Shown here in pieces: positions 8,890 to 18,100 of a stretch of 64,000 nt of DNA (position 1 is its first letter; the number at the start of each line of letters is the position of its first letter). This DNA comes from Akkermansiaceae bacterium (GTDB lineage Bacteria; Verrucomicrobiota; Verrucomicrobiia; Verrucomicrobiales; DEV007): positions 62,001-126,000 of the forward strand of contig JACKQC010000008.1 in assembly GCA_024233085.1 (NCBI GenBank), in the 5' to 3' direction. A program made the translations under genes and the position numbers. The notes below the pieces were generated by a model. The model made no database searches, was not told the DNA's origin, and saw only the letters and a program-made list of their open reading frames with translations.

Positions 8890-9198
8890 TTGTTGGTTCT
8901 TGTTTCAATTTATATTTTATCTGCGAATAGAACCATTGATATGAAATCTGCTAAAAAGTTATTCTCTTTCATATTCATTGCTTATTTCTCAATTTTCCTT
9001 TTGGTTACTCGAGCATCATTGAGAACCCTTCAAATGGAGGAGGTGGAACCGATAAGTTATTATTTTGTTCCGGTTTCGGCTGTGGTGATGGTGCGGTATT
9101 CGAATTTGAGGCTGATTAATCGATTTCTTTTCTATTTCTATTATCCCGCGTGGAGGCTTGATATTTATGTTTTTGGAAGGGGTCCAAAGTGGGTTTAA
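8890..9198 (+). CDS. Small hydrophobic membrane protein, unknown
   Basis: The frame opens with TTG at 8890; ATG at 8941 is an in-frame alternative. The product has two or three hydrophobic segments (near residues 2-12, 25-41 and 56-68) and an aromatic-rich C terminus. No family is recognised. It ends 39 bp before the second copy of the 250-bp repeat. Confidence 0.4.
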   Translation: MLVLVSIYILSANRTIDMKSAKKLFSFIFIAYFSIFLLVTRASLRTLQMEEVEPISYYFVPVSAVVMVRYSNLRLINRFLFYFYYPAWRLDIYVFGRGPKWV

Positions 9199-9236
9199 AT
9201 TCTTGGGTATGCATATATTGACCGGGGAAGACCGAA

Positions 9237-9487
9237 GTAATGAAAACGAACCGCCGAACCTGGATTTCACACGTTGCCGCCTGGTTTTCGGGCGGATTCG
9301 ATGGGCGTTTCGCCAAACCCGTTGAGGATCGAAGATTGGAAGGCCGGAAGCGGCAGGCGCCGGTCTGTCCCGCCTTCACGAAGGTTGGAGACTCGGTTGG
9401 AGTTTCGTCGAGCGCGGCGATTTCATCGAGTTCGTGCGCCTCGGGTTCGAGCCATCCCCACAGTCACAGTTCCTGCCCGGGCGCGAT
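9237..9487. repeat. 250-bp direct repeat, copy 2 (cassette end)
   Basis: This partner of 4737-4987 again lies just after a putative immunity-type gene. The copies part company abruptly at 4988/9488. Confidence 0.85.
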
Positions 9488-9553
9488 CGGGCGGGGTTCG
9501 GCGGTGGATTTCAGGGAGCGGCGATATGATACCGCCGACGGAGCCCCCGCCGA

Positions 9554-9626
9554 CGGAGCCCATGCCCGGAGCCCATGCCCGGAGCCCATGCCCGGAGCCC
9601 ATGCCCGGAGCCCATGCCTGGAGCCC
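9554..9626. repeat. 13-bp tandem repeat, about 5.6 units
   Basis: The unit is CGGAGCCCATGCC, with five perfect copies and one partial. The period is not a multiple of three, so it is not a conserved protein repeat. Flanking sequence has a related CCGCCGACGGAGCCC word repeated. Apart from this array I see nothing in 9488-9802. Confidence 0.9.
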
Positions 9627-9802
9627 CCGCCGACAGAGCCCCATTCTCGACCGCCATCGATGGCAAACCGCCCCTCCTTCCCTCGAAACGTTTCACCCAA
9701 AAAACATCGCCTCCCTTGCGTTCCCTCGCGGTTCCCAAACATCGGCGAAGATCGGCGCAAATCGGCGATTCCTTATCGTTCCCGAGCCGCCATGTCGGTC
9801 GT

Positions 9803-10180
9803 TCACCGCTGCAAGGCCCCGAGCAATTCGTCCAGCTTGTCGATGATCTGCTGCAACTGCGTCGGGTTGTAGTCGAAGTCCGCGATCATCGCCAGCGACG
9901 CCACGCCCAGCGGATTTTGCGCCGTGCCCGCGATGGCGTCGTCCAGCGTCTGCTGGCTGACCTCACCCATGGGACCCTCCGTTCCCATCGGCCCCTCCGA
10001 TCCCGGCAGGCCATCCGCTCCCGGGGGACCCGGAGGCCCCTGTTCGCCCGCCGGCCCTTCCGGACCGGGATCGCCCTGGGGGATGGCCGTGATTTCATCG
10101 TGCAAAGCCTGAAACTGCGCCCGCAACGGCGCCGACTCGATCTCGGCGTTCGCGGGAGGATAGTTGGGATCGTAGGGCAT
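9803..10180 (-). CDS. Collagen-like GXY-repeat protein
   Basis: From ATG 10180 the 125-residue product has an N-terminal helix-forming stretch, about 14 Gly-X-Y triplets rich in proline and glutamate (residues ~40-80), and a C-terminal helical segment with many Q, L and D. Bacterial proteins of this layout form trimeric stalks, and the flanking helices would be trimerisation regions. No signal peptide is visible. It lies downstream of a fibronectin-III gene in the same direction, so the two may be expressed together as surface or tail-fibre-like proteins. Confidence 0.7.
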   Translation of the reverse strand: MPYDPNYPPANAEIESAPLRAQFQALHDEITAIPQGDPGPEGPAGEQGPPGPPGADGLPGSEGPMGTEGPMGEVSQQTLDDAIAGTAQNPLGVASLAMIADFDYNPTQLQQIIDKLDELLGALQR

Positions 10181-10364
10181 CGTCTTTTTGGGTAAGAAGT
10201 GGGTTTGGGTAAAAAGTGGGAAAGTGAAAGGTTGGGGCTTGGGGCGGGAAGGGGGCAGCAGGGGGCGGGAAGGGGGAAAGGAACTTGGCTTTCCGTCTGA
10301 CTTTTCACCTTCCCACCTTCCCACCTTCCCACCTTGCTACCTTGCGCCAAAGGCGCGCCGCCGT

Positions 10365-11081
10365 TCACGGCGCCATCTTCACCGTCTCGTCGCTCCACGG
10401 GCTTTCGCCCGCCGCGCCGACCGCCCGCACCCGGAAGGCGTAGATCGTGCCCGCCGTCAGGTTGTCCACCTTCAGCCGCGCCGCCGTCACCACCTTCACC
10501 TGTTCCCAGGGCGAGCCGGCCACCTCGTGCTCCCGGCATTCCACCAGGTAGCTGTTCGCGCCGCGGAGGCGCCTCCACGTGATCACGATCTGTCCCGCCT
10601 GCGCGCCCATCTTCGCGAGCACATCGATGGGCGCCGGCAATTCGCCGATCGGGGCCGCCTGGCCCTTCACCTCGAAGCCCGCGCTCACGATCTTCGCCGC
10701 GTCGCCGTCGGCCGCCGTTTCCACGTAGTTGCCGCGACCCGTCGTCGCCAGTTCCAGCGCCGCGCGCGCGGCGTCCTTTTCGATGCGCGCCTGCGCCACC
10801 GCGTCCTCCAGGTCGCGGAAGGCCGCGAGCTTGGTGGAAAACTCGGACAGCCGGCCGTCATAGGCCGCCGCGTCCGGGATGGGAGCCGCGAAGTTCGCGT
10901 TCCCGGTGATCTGCGCCACATGGTTTTCGCAGAAGCTCTTGAAGGCGTCGTCGCCCTTCGCTTTCAGGTTCAGTTTTACTTTCGACATGTTCTTTTTCGG
11001 AGTTTGGGGGAGCACCGGACCGGCCGCCGCGTCATACGGAGCGCCACTGTCATAGAGGGTTCCGCTGTCGTAGTTGGCCAT
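10365..11081 (-). CDS. Fibronectin type III domain protein
   Basis: ATG 11081 follows AGGATC and gives 238 residues; the frame stays open upstream but without credible sequence. Residues ~145-238 form a fibronectin type III domain (W at strand B, the YLVE and YAFRVRAVG strands, and the PWSDE end). The N-terminal half is alanine-rich and helical. No signal peptide is seen. The downstream collagen-like gene suggests a joint structural role. Confidence 0.7.
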   Translation of the reverse strand: MANYDSGTLYDSGAPYDAAAGPVLPQTPKKNMSKVKLNLKAKGDDAFKSFCENHVAQITGNANFAAPIPDAAAYDGRLSEFSTKLAAFRDLEDAVAQARIEKDAARAALELATTGRGNYVETAADGDAAKIVSAGFEVKGQAAPIGELPAPIDVLAKMGAQAGQIVITWRRLRGANSYLVECREHEVAGSPWEQVKVVTAARLKVDNLTAGTIYAFRVRAVGAAGESPWSDETVKMAP

Positions 11082-11418
11082 GATCCTGTGAGTTCCGGGC
11101 TGGAAGATGCTCCCGCGTTCGATGATTGATACGAAACGGCCGAAGCCGATCTTGCAAAAATGTGGAAAAACTTCGTTTCCCGCCTGACCCGACACCTTTC
11201 CGGCTTCGCTTGTCGGGTGGCGCGTCGCGATCCCCCTGTTTCCCGCGGCGCGTCCTTCGTTGCCCCCGCCGGTTTCAATCCCGCCCGCGCCGCGCGAACA
11301 GTAGGCCGCGCCGTCCCCCGTGTTGCCCGTCCCGTTCCATTCATGAAACACGGGCTTTCCCATGTCTCCGGTGGAAAACCCCTGGTTTCACCCGGCATCC
11401 TCCCCCTGTCCCGCGTCA

Positions 11419-11725
11419 CCCCCGATGTCGGAAACGCCGCCGGACATCTGTCGGACAGTGTTCCCCATGCGGAATCCCCCGCGCCCGATGTTGCGGACGC
11501 CATTTCCCATGTCGGAAACGATGCGTCCGATGTTTCAGGCGCCGTTCCCGATGCGGAATTCCCCGCGCCCGATGTTGCGGGCACCAATTCCCATGTTGGA
11601 AACGCCGCGTCCTATGTTTCGGACGCCGTTCCCGATGTGGAATCCATCGCATCCGATGTTGCGGGCGACGTTTCCCATGTCGGAAACGTCGCATCCGACA
11701 TGGGATTTCCCGTTTCCTACATCGT
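11419..11725. repeat. Degenerate 21-bp tandem repeat, 84-bp higher-order period
   Basis: Units carry recurring words such as CCCGATGTTGCGG, CCCATGTCGGAAACG and GTTCCCGATGCGGAA, each about 21 bp. Four form an 84-bp super-unit repeated about 3.5 times. Because 21 is a multiple of three, heptad-like peptides appear in several frames, on the plus strand (VGNxAS-DVxGA) and on the minus strand (NIGRGV-SNMG). I cannot tell which, if any, is translated. Confidence 0.75.
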
Positions 11726-11833
11726 TTTCGCAAAATTCAAAACCGCCGGACCGGGCCCAGAAGAGGAGAATGGCGCTGGAAACCAGCGATTTAGGGCGGA
11801 AGAAGGCTTTTCCGACACAATCCGGCCGCATCC

Positions 11834-11897
11834 CGACCCAACCCTGTTGAGTCCCCGACCTGACCCTGTTGGATTCTCGGGCAAACAGGGTTGAATC
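11834..11897. repeat. Dispersed CAACAGGGTTG palindromic repeat, site A
   Basis: Three copies of an imperfect 18-22-bp word occur here: CCAACCCTGTTGAGTCC, TGACCCTGTTGGATTC and CAAACAGGGTTGAATC, the last inverted. They lie intergenically beyond the 3' end of mod. Confidence 0.8.
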
Positions 11898-11965
11898 GTT
11901 TCCTGGGAGTTCAATTCACCGTCCGGCGATGACGCTTGAATTGCCTCCGCACTTCCGAACGCCTC

Positions 11966-14752
11966 TCACTCGAGTTCGAGAATCTTGGTCGTTTCTTCGC
12001 CGAACTGGCTAATGACGCGGACAGCGACCTTTCCGCCGGGCTTGATCGCGAAGGGCCGGCTGATGTGGCCGTAAAGGCTTTCGAAGGCTTCTTCGTCGAT
12101 TTCGATTTTCAGGGTTTGCTCCGCCTTCTTTCGGGTCTTTGCGGCGGCGAGTTTGGTCAGTCCCTTTTGCCAGGCTTTGAACTCGTCCTTGTCGCCGCCG
12201 CAGAAGAAGACCTGGCGCACCACGAAGTTCGAACCGTCGTAGTCGTCGTCGAGCATCCAGTAGTTGATATCGTGGACATCGCGGCTGTTCACCACGTCCT
12301 GGATGGGATCGTAGATGTCCAGACCGGCGATCTCTACAGTGGCGGTGCCGGCCTTTTCGTCGCGATGGAGGCGGATGTCGGGTTCGCCGATGGTGACGAA
12401 GCTGGCGGCCTTCTTGTCCTTCTTCAGCAGACCCTGCTGCATCAGGTCGTCGTGCATGCGGACGAGGCTGACCTGGAAGCTTCCGAAGTTCTTTGTGGTC
12501 TCCAACAGGCCGCTCTCGAAGGCGAAGCCGAGAATGAGCAGCCAGTCGGCGTCGCGACGGTCGCGGCAGGCTTTGATCGCCTCGGTCACGGCCTGCTTGC
12601 TCACGGTGCCGAACTTGGGACCGATGTGGAGGTAGGCCTTCTTCTCGCCTTCGGCGGCCGGATACCAGCCCTCGGCGTGGAGGGAGGCATGGCTGAGGCG
12701 GTCGATGCGGGTGAAGACGGCGTTCTCCCGCTTGTCGCCAGTCTTCACCCCGGCGCTGCGCAGATGCTCGAAGATGAGGTCCTCGAAATTGGCGAGTTCG
12801 CTGTCGCTTTCCCGCTGCCGGGCGAGTTCCTCGGGGGAGACGGGTTCGTAGCTTTGGAGCGTTTCGACGGTGAAGGGTCCGGCGACGCGGAGGCGTTTCC
12901 GGTCCACCTTCGGCTGGTCGTAGAGGGTTTCCTCGGCGGGCGGTTCGTTGTTCGCGATGCTGCCGAGGGTGATGTGGGGGACTTTCTTGTACTGGAAACC
13001 GAGCCGGAGGTCGCAGTGGTCCTGGTCGTAAAGCTCGTAGTAGGGAAAGTTCGCCGTCATCAGCCGGGTTTTGGCGATGTTCAGGGCGATGCGCGAGGTG
13101 TCGATCGTGATCCAGCGGCGGCCCCACTGCTCGGCAACGTAGGCGGTGGTGCCGGAACCACAGGTCGGGTCGAGGATGAGATCCCCCGGGTCGGTGGTCA
13201 TGAGGACACAGCGTTTGACAATTTCAACGTTCGTTTGAACGACGTACACTGGGTTGCTTGCCCCACCAAGGCCATCCCACCAATTGCTCGCCCTCTGATA
13301 TCCGAAATCGTCGTGATAACTCTTAAAGCGAAGTTGTTTGTCCCCGGCGATTAGCCGTTTCTGTTCGGCCAAAACGGTCATACCTGGTTTCGATCCGTCA
13401 TCGGTCTGAACAGTCGTTTTCCAACAGTTTCCCGATCCCGGGTTGAAAGTCTGGCCATGAAAAACGAATGGCAGACTTTGGTTTTTTCTGACTCCGCCAC
13501 TTGTGAGTGGATTTGCTCGAAAGATTCGGACTTTGGGAAAATCGAGAAAAAGTCTTCGCGGGCTAAGTCGATAATCAAAAACGTCACCATCCGGACTTTT
13601 CGCATTTGCAACGTCAAACATTGTTCCATCTGGAAGTTCCGCATACTTGTATTCCGTAAGGGTTTCAGAATCCAAAGCCACTCGTTCGAACAATGCCTTA
13701 AACTTTGTTAACTTTGAATCCTTTGGGGATCGACCATACCAAATAACGTAATCGTTCACCGCTTCAATGTACTCTGCTTTCTGGGAACCCTTCTTCTTCA
13801 CTAAAAATTCTGCATAGAAGCATTCACTCCCAAACACCTCATCCATCAAACACCGGACGAGGTGGACGTTTTCATCCGAGATCTGGACGAAACAGGAGCC
13901 CGACTCGTGGAGCAGCGCGCGGGCGACGAGAAGGCGGTCGCGGAGGTAGCCGAGGTAGGAGTGGATGCCGAGTTCCCAGGTGTCGCGGAAGGCCTTGATC
14001 TGTTCGGGCTCGCCGGAGATGTCCTCGTCCTTCCCATCGGTGACGGTGCGGTTGTTCAGTCGCATCTGCCAGTTCGACCCGTACTTGATCCCATAGGGCG
14101 GATCGATGTAGATGCACTGCACCTGACCGGCCATGCCCTCCCGCTCCAGGAGGGAAGTCATGACGAGGTGGGAATCGCCCTGGATGAGGCGGTTGGTCCA
14201 GCCGTCGCTGTGGGTGTAGTAATCGGAAACCTTGTCCAGTTCCTCATGGGCGATGGCGTTGCCAAAGAGTTCCGCCGGGGCGAAGAGGTCGGGTTGCTCG
14301 GCGTCACCGGCATCTTTCGCCTCCGGCATGGCCTCGACGATCCGATGGAGGGACCGAATGAGCGTCTCGGGGGAAACATGCTCGTGGCGATAGAGGGAAC
14401 GGATGTCGATGGCGCGGGAGTCGTCATCCCTCAGCGTGTAGCGCTGCTGGATGGTCTCGCGGGTGCGCTCCAGGAGGAGCCGGGCCTCGTCGTGACTGCC
14501 GGCCTTGATGGCGCTTTCCAGTTCGCCAAGCAGGCCGGCGAGGCGCTCGTCGGTGGCGTACTTGTGCATCCAGAACAGCTCGGGATCCTGCCCGCGGGTG
14601 AGGACGGGATTCAGCGGCAAGCGAACCTGCTCGGGACCGCCGGCGACCTTGTCGGAACCCGCCTCGTAGCCCGCTTCCTCGCCGGAGGGAATGTGGGCGC
14701 GGGTGGCGTCCTTGTGCTTGTAGGCTTTGACGGGCTTTTTGGGAGCGGCCAT
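11966..14752 (-). CDS. mod: Type III-like DNA methyltransferase (Mod, beta-class)
   Basis: ATG 14752 is preferred to an in-frame TTG five codons upstream; the product is 928 residues. The catalytic DPPYG motif (about residue 216) precedes the AdoMet-binding DPTCGSGT motif (about 528), the order of beta-class N6-adenine/N4-cytosine methyltransferases. The segment between them is the target recognition domain. The DNA from about 13240 to 13850 is visibly AT-richer than the rest, suggesting an exchanged recognition domain. The gene follows res and a PIN-toxin gene with 15 bp spacing and would both protect the host and specify the restriction site. Confidence 0.9.
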   Translation of the reverse strand: MAAPKKPVKAYKHKDATRAHIPSGEEAGYEAGSDKVAGGPEQVRLPLNPVLTRGQDPELFWMHKYATDERLAGLLGELESAIKAGSHDEARLLLERTRETIQQRYTLRDDDSRAIDIRSLYRHEHVSPETLIRSLHRIVEAMPEAKDAGDAEQPDLFAPAELFGNAIAHEELDKVSDYYTHSDGWTNRLIQGDSHLVMTSLLEREGMAGQVQCIYIDPPYGIKYGSNWQMRLNNRTVTDGKDEDISGEPEQIKAFRDTWELGIHSYLGYLRDRLLVARALLHESGSCFVQISDENVHLVRCLMDEVFGSECFYAEFLVKKKGSQKAEYIEAVNDYVIWYGRSPKDSKLTKFKALFERVALDSETLTEYKYAELPDGTMFDVANAKSPDGDVFDYRLSPRRLFLDFPKVRIFRANPLTSGGVRKNQSLPFVFHGQTFNPGSGNCWKTTVQTDDGSKPGMTVLAEQKRLIAGDKQLRFKSYHDDFGYQRASNWWDGLGGASNPVYVVQTNVEIVKRCVLMTTDPGDLILDPTCGSGTTAYVAEQWGRRWITIDTSRIALNIAKTRLMTANFPYYELYDQDHCDLRLGFQYKKVPHITLGSIANNEPPAEETLYDQPKVDRKRLRVAGPFTVETLQSYEPVSPEELARQRESDSELANFEDLIFEHLRSAGVKTGDKRENAVFTRIDRLSHASLHAEGWYPAAEGEKKAYLHIGPKFGTVSKQAVTEAIKACRDRRDADWLLILGFAFESGLLETTKNFGSFQVSLVRMHDDLMQQGLLKKDKKAASFVTIGEPDIRLHRDEKAGTATVEIAGLDIYDPIQDVVNSRDVHDINYWMLDDDYDGSNFVVRQVFFCGGDKDEFKAWQKGLTKLAAAKTRKKAEQTLKIEIDEEAFESLYGHISRPFAIKPGGKVAVRVISQFGEETTKILELE

Positions 14753-14767
14753 GGCGGATGAATTCAA

Positions 14768-15172
14768 TCAGGGATTTGGGTTCGGCGATGCCGGCGATGA
14801 AGGAAGCGTGTAGGGGGTCTCAACGTCGCCGTCGCCTCTCTCGAAATCGCGGCTGTTCCGGGTAATCAAGGGGCAGGCTTCCGCCTTGGCGGTCGCATAG
14901 ACGATGGCGTCGGGAAGTTTGATCCGGCGGGGATGACTCCGCCGAAGGGCAAGGACTCTTTCGGCCAAGTCACCATTCAGCTCGACAAGCCGAAACTGGC
15001 TTAAGAGGTCGCGGGCATCATCTTCTTCAGGGCCGGGATCGGCTCCGGCGAGAACTTCGAGCCAAGTGATCCGGCTGATGACGCGGTCGGTGATCGATGC
15101 CCACGTTGCGGCGGCATCAGCGATGCCATTCAACGCGTCAATCAGGATATTGGTATCGAAGACCGCTTTCAT
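14768..15172 (-). CDS. PIN-domain ribonuclease, VapC-like
   Basis: ATG 15172 overlaps the res stop (TGATG), giving 134 residues. The N-terminal AVFDTNILIDAL block, a later TWLEVLAG glutamate, the LPDAIVYATA aspartate and the LITRNSRDF end form the PIN acidic active site in the usual order and spacing. VapC homologues cleave RNA and are normally paired with a small antitoxin, but none is visible on either side. It sits between res and mod and is coupled to res, so it may be a back-up suicide nuclease tied to restriction. Confidence 0.85.
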   Translation of the reverse strand: MKAVFDTNILIDALNGIADAAATWASITDRVISRITWLEVLAGADPGPEEDDARDLLSQFRLVELNGDLAERVLALRRSHPRRIKLPDAIVYATAKAEACPLITRNSRDFERGDGDVETPYTLPSSPASPNPNP

Positions 15173-18100
15173 CAGTTCGATGCGGGCGCGTCCCATTCCT
15201 CGCGGATGGCTCTTTGATATTCGAGGCCGTCAATATTCTTGTGTTTCCAAGCCCCGAAACCGCGCGGAACGCGTTGCGCGCCGATTTCCTGCAGACGCTC
15301 GAGGACCAACTTTCGGGCATCGGCGATTTCAACCTCGGACGCCAGTTCCATGAAGTCCCAGGGCAACAATTCGAGGCGGCGATGCACTGCATTGGCCGAC
15401 GGGAGCCATCGATGTTCCACGGCCCATTTTTTGGCGGTCTTGTCGGAACGGAAACCGGAAACTTCGAGAATGAGACAGATCTCGAAACCGCCGGCGAGGC
15501 GGGCGTGAACAATGAAGTCGGGATAATAATCCCGGTCGCGCCCGTCATTGGCGGTGTAGGGGATGCGGAAATTGAGGAAGGAATTCTTAACCCACGAAAC
15601 GATCAGGCCCTCCTCCGCCAGATCATCGAGCGTCTTGGCGAGTTTGCCCTCCCACCCGCTGTCGATGACGACGACGTTGACGTGGCTGTGGCGGGTTTCG
15701 TAGGTTTCCTTGGTGGTCTGCCCCCGGACAAAGCAGGTGCAACTCGTCGGATTGTAGTGATTGAGGATGGGCCGGATGCGGGTTGCTTCCTCCCTCCCTG
15801 CGCCGATTCCCCGGGCGACGTGAGCGACCATTTCCTTGGGATTTCGGAAGTAGAGCAGCTTCTTCCATTCCGTTCCCTTTCCCAGAACGCGAACTTTCGT
15901 CCCGTACCATTCCGCCACAATCTTCCGCACTTCGTGGAATCGATTTAATTGGAGCCCTTCAGTGCCGGTCTTTTCGGGAAAGTGATCACGGAGCAGGTCC
16001 TTGGCGATCCGGTAAACGATTTCCTGATCCCGCAGGGAGAGAACGCTTTCAATGCTAATCGCTTCCTTGCCACCGCCAACGGAACTCAGGATTGTCTTGG
16101 TCGGCAGGGTGGAGCCATCGATGGTGTAATCGGGCAGCTTGGAAAAGTCCCAGGTGAGCGGTCCCTCCGGGTATTCGACGCGGTAGCCTTCGATATTCGG
16201 GAAGCTGATTTCGCAGGTCTCGGCACGATCCCGGATGGGAAAGACCCGAGTCATCTCCACCGGCGGCGGCGTGGTCGTTTTCCCGCCTTTGAAGAGTTTG
16301 AAGGGGACCCCGATGATGTGGGCGTACTCGGGCGGAAACTTCCACACGACATCCTTGGTTCGCCGGGTATTCTGAGGAAGTTGCTCGCCGGTTTCCGAAT
16401 CGTAGGGAGCGAGAAAGTAGCTGCGCCGGCGGAGGGCGCGGCCCGCGACCTGCTCACAGAGCAATTGGGAACCGAAGGCGCGAACGCCGACGATATGGGT
16501 CACGGTGTTGGCATCCCAGCCTTCCGTCAGCATGGAAACCGACACGATGCACCGAACGCCGGCTCCGAGTTTGCCCCGCTGGCCGACGGTGTTGACCACT
16601 TCACGCAACAATTGCGCATCCGTCAGGCTTTCCGCGGAGCCCTGGCCATGGATGCGGGCGTAGTCGCGTTTGAACTGTTCGATTTCGGGAGCGAAGACGC
16701 GTCGGAACTCATCATCGACGATGTCACCATGCTCCAGAGCGTCGCTATCGATCAGGATGGTCCTGGGCCGGTCGTAGGCTCGGCCGTCGTGGTCGAAGTT
16801 TGAGAACAGTTCGAACAGGCCGGGAACGGCGCGAGAAGGGGCGCCGTCTTCACCTTCTTCGGCAATATACCCGCCGAGGTGTTTGTAAACTTCCTTGGAA
16901 ACGGAGGTGTTGTTGCACACCACGATGAAGACCGGGGGAGCGTCGGACAGTTCGAGCTGGGCATCGCCCGTTTCCCCCAGGGAATAACGGCGCTCGTTGA
17001 AGTCCTCCTCGTAGTGCTCGTAGAATTTTTTCAGTGCCAGACTGAGCAAATGGGGAAGCTTGGGGGGAGCTTCCTTGAAAGTCTCGCCCTTCTTTCGTGC
17101 GCGGGATCGCCGGGTTTTCTGCCCGGCTTTGGGAAGCTCCTCGCTCGGGATGTGATTGTAAAGATCCCTCAAAACCGGCATCTCCAACTCCTGGGTGTCA
17201 TCCCAGGTCGGAAGAAAAGGGATTTTCACGAGTCCGCACTCGATGGCCTCGATCAAGCCGAAGTCGGAGACGATCCAAGGAAAGAGACTGTACGGAATTT
17301 GCCCGGAACCGGTGAGGTAGTAAGGGGTCGCGCTGAGGTCGTAAACGGCACGCACCTTGAACCGTTGAGCGACGCCACGGACTCCGGAATACCACACGGC
17401 GGCGCGGGCGTTTTCGTCCTTCGTATTCTCGCCTTCGGCTTTCCGCTTGTCCGGCAATGGCAAATAGCAGTGATGGGCTTCGTCATTAAGAATCAGGATT
17501 CGCGATCCGGGCCGGAATTGACCAAGGAGTCTCGCGATAACGCTGCCGGTGTCTTCGAGGGCGATCTGTTTCGTCCCTTCGGTACCAATTTTGCCATCCA
17601 AGGGGGATCGCTTGTTTCCTTTCAGCGTCTTGGGTTCGAAGGCATGGAAATTGGTAATGACGATGTGGCGATTCAACTGGCCGAGGAGGCGGCGCCAACT
17701 CTCCGGAGTGCGGGGAACCAAATGCCGCTCGGTGTAATAATCGGTCGCATCGTGACCGCCTCTCGGATCGACATGGAGGACTCCAAGCCGGTCACGAATG
17801 GTGATCCCCGGGGCGACGATCAGGAAATGATCCGCAAAACGGACGTCGTTTCCATATTCCTGGCGGTTGAAGAAATGGTAGAGAATCAGCGCCGCCATCA
17901 CGACGGTTTTTCCGGACCCGGTCGCCATCTTGAAACAGATCCGGGGCAAACGATCGGATAAATTCGGGGAGACGGTGTTTTGCGCGGCCTCCAGCATCCG
18001 GAGGATGTGGGAGCCGGGATTGCTCTTTTCGGCGACTTCGTTCAACCAGATGGCCGTTTCAATGGCTTCGCGCTGGGCGAAAAAGAGTGACTGTGTGGGA

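Larger units (their letters stand above)
11082..11965. other. Long non-coding stretch with repeat arrays
   Basis: Several frames are open here, but all are arginine- or proline-rich shadows. The content is a degenerate 21-bp repeat array (11419-11725) and three copies of the dispersed CAACCCTGTTG motif (11834-11897). Nothing else is identified. Confidence 0.6.

Noticed and set aside
9554..9626. CRISPR array
   Set aside because: The 13-bp units are directly adjacent without spacers, and there are no cas genes in the window.
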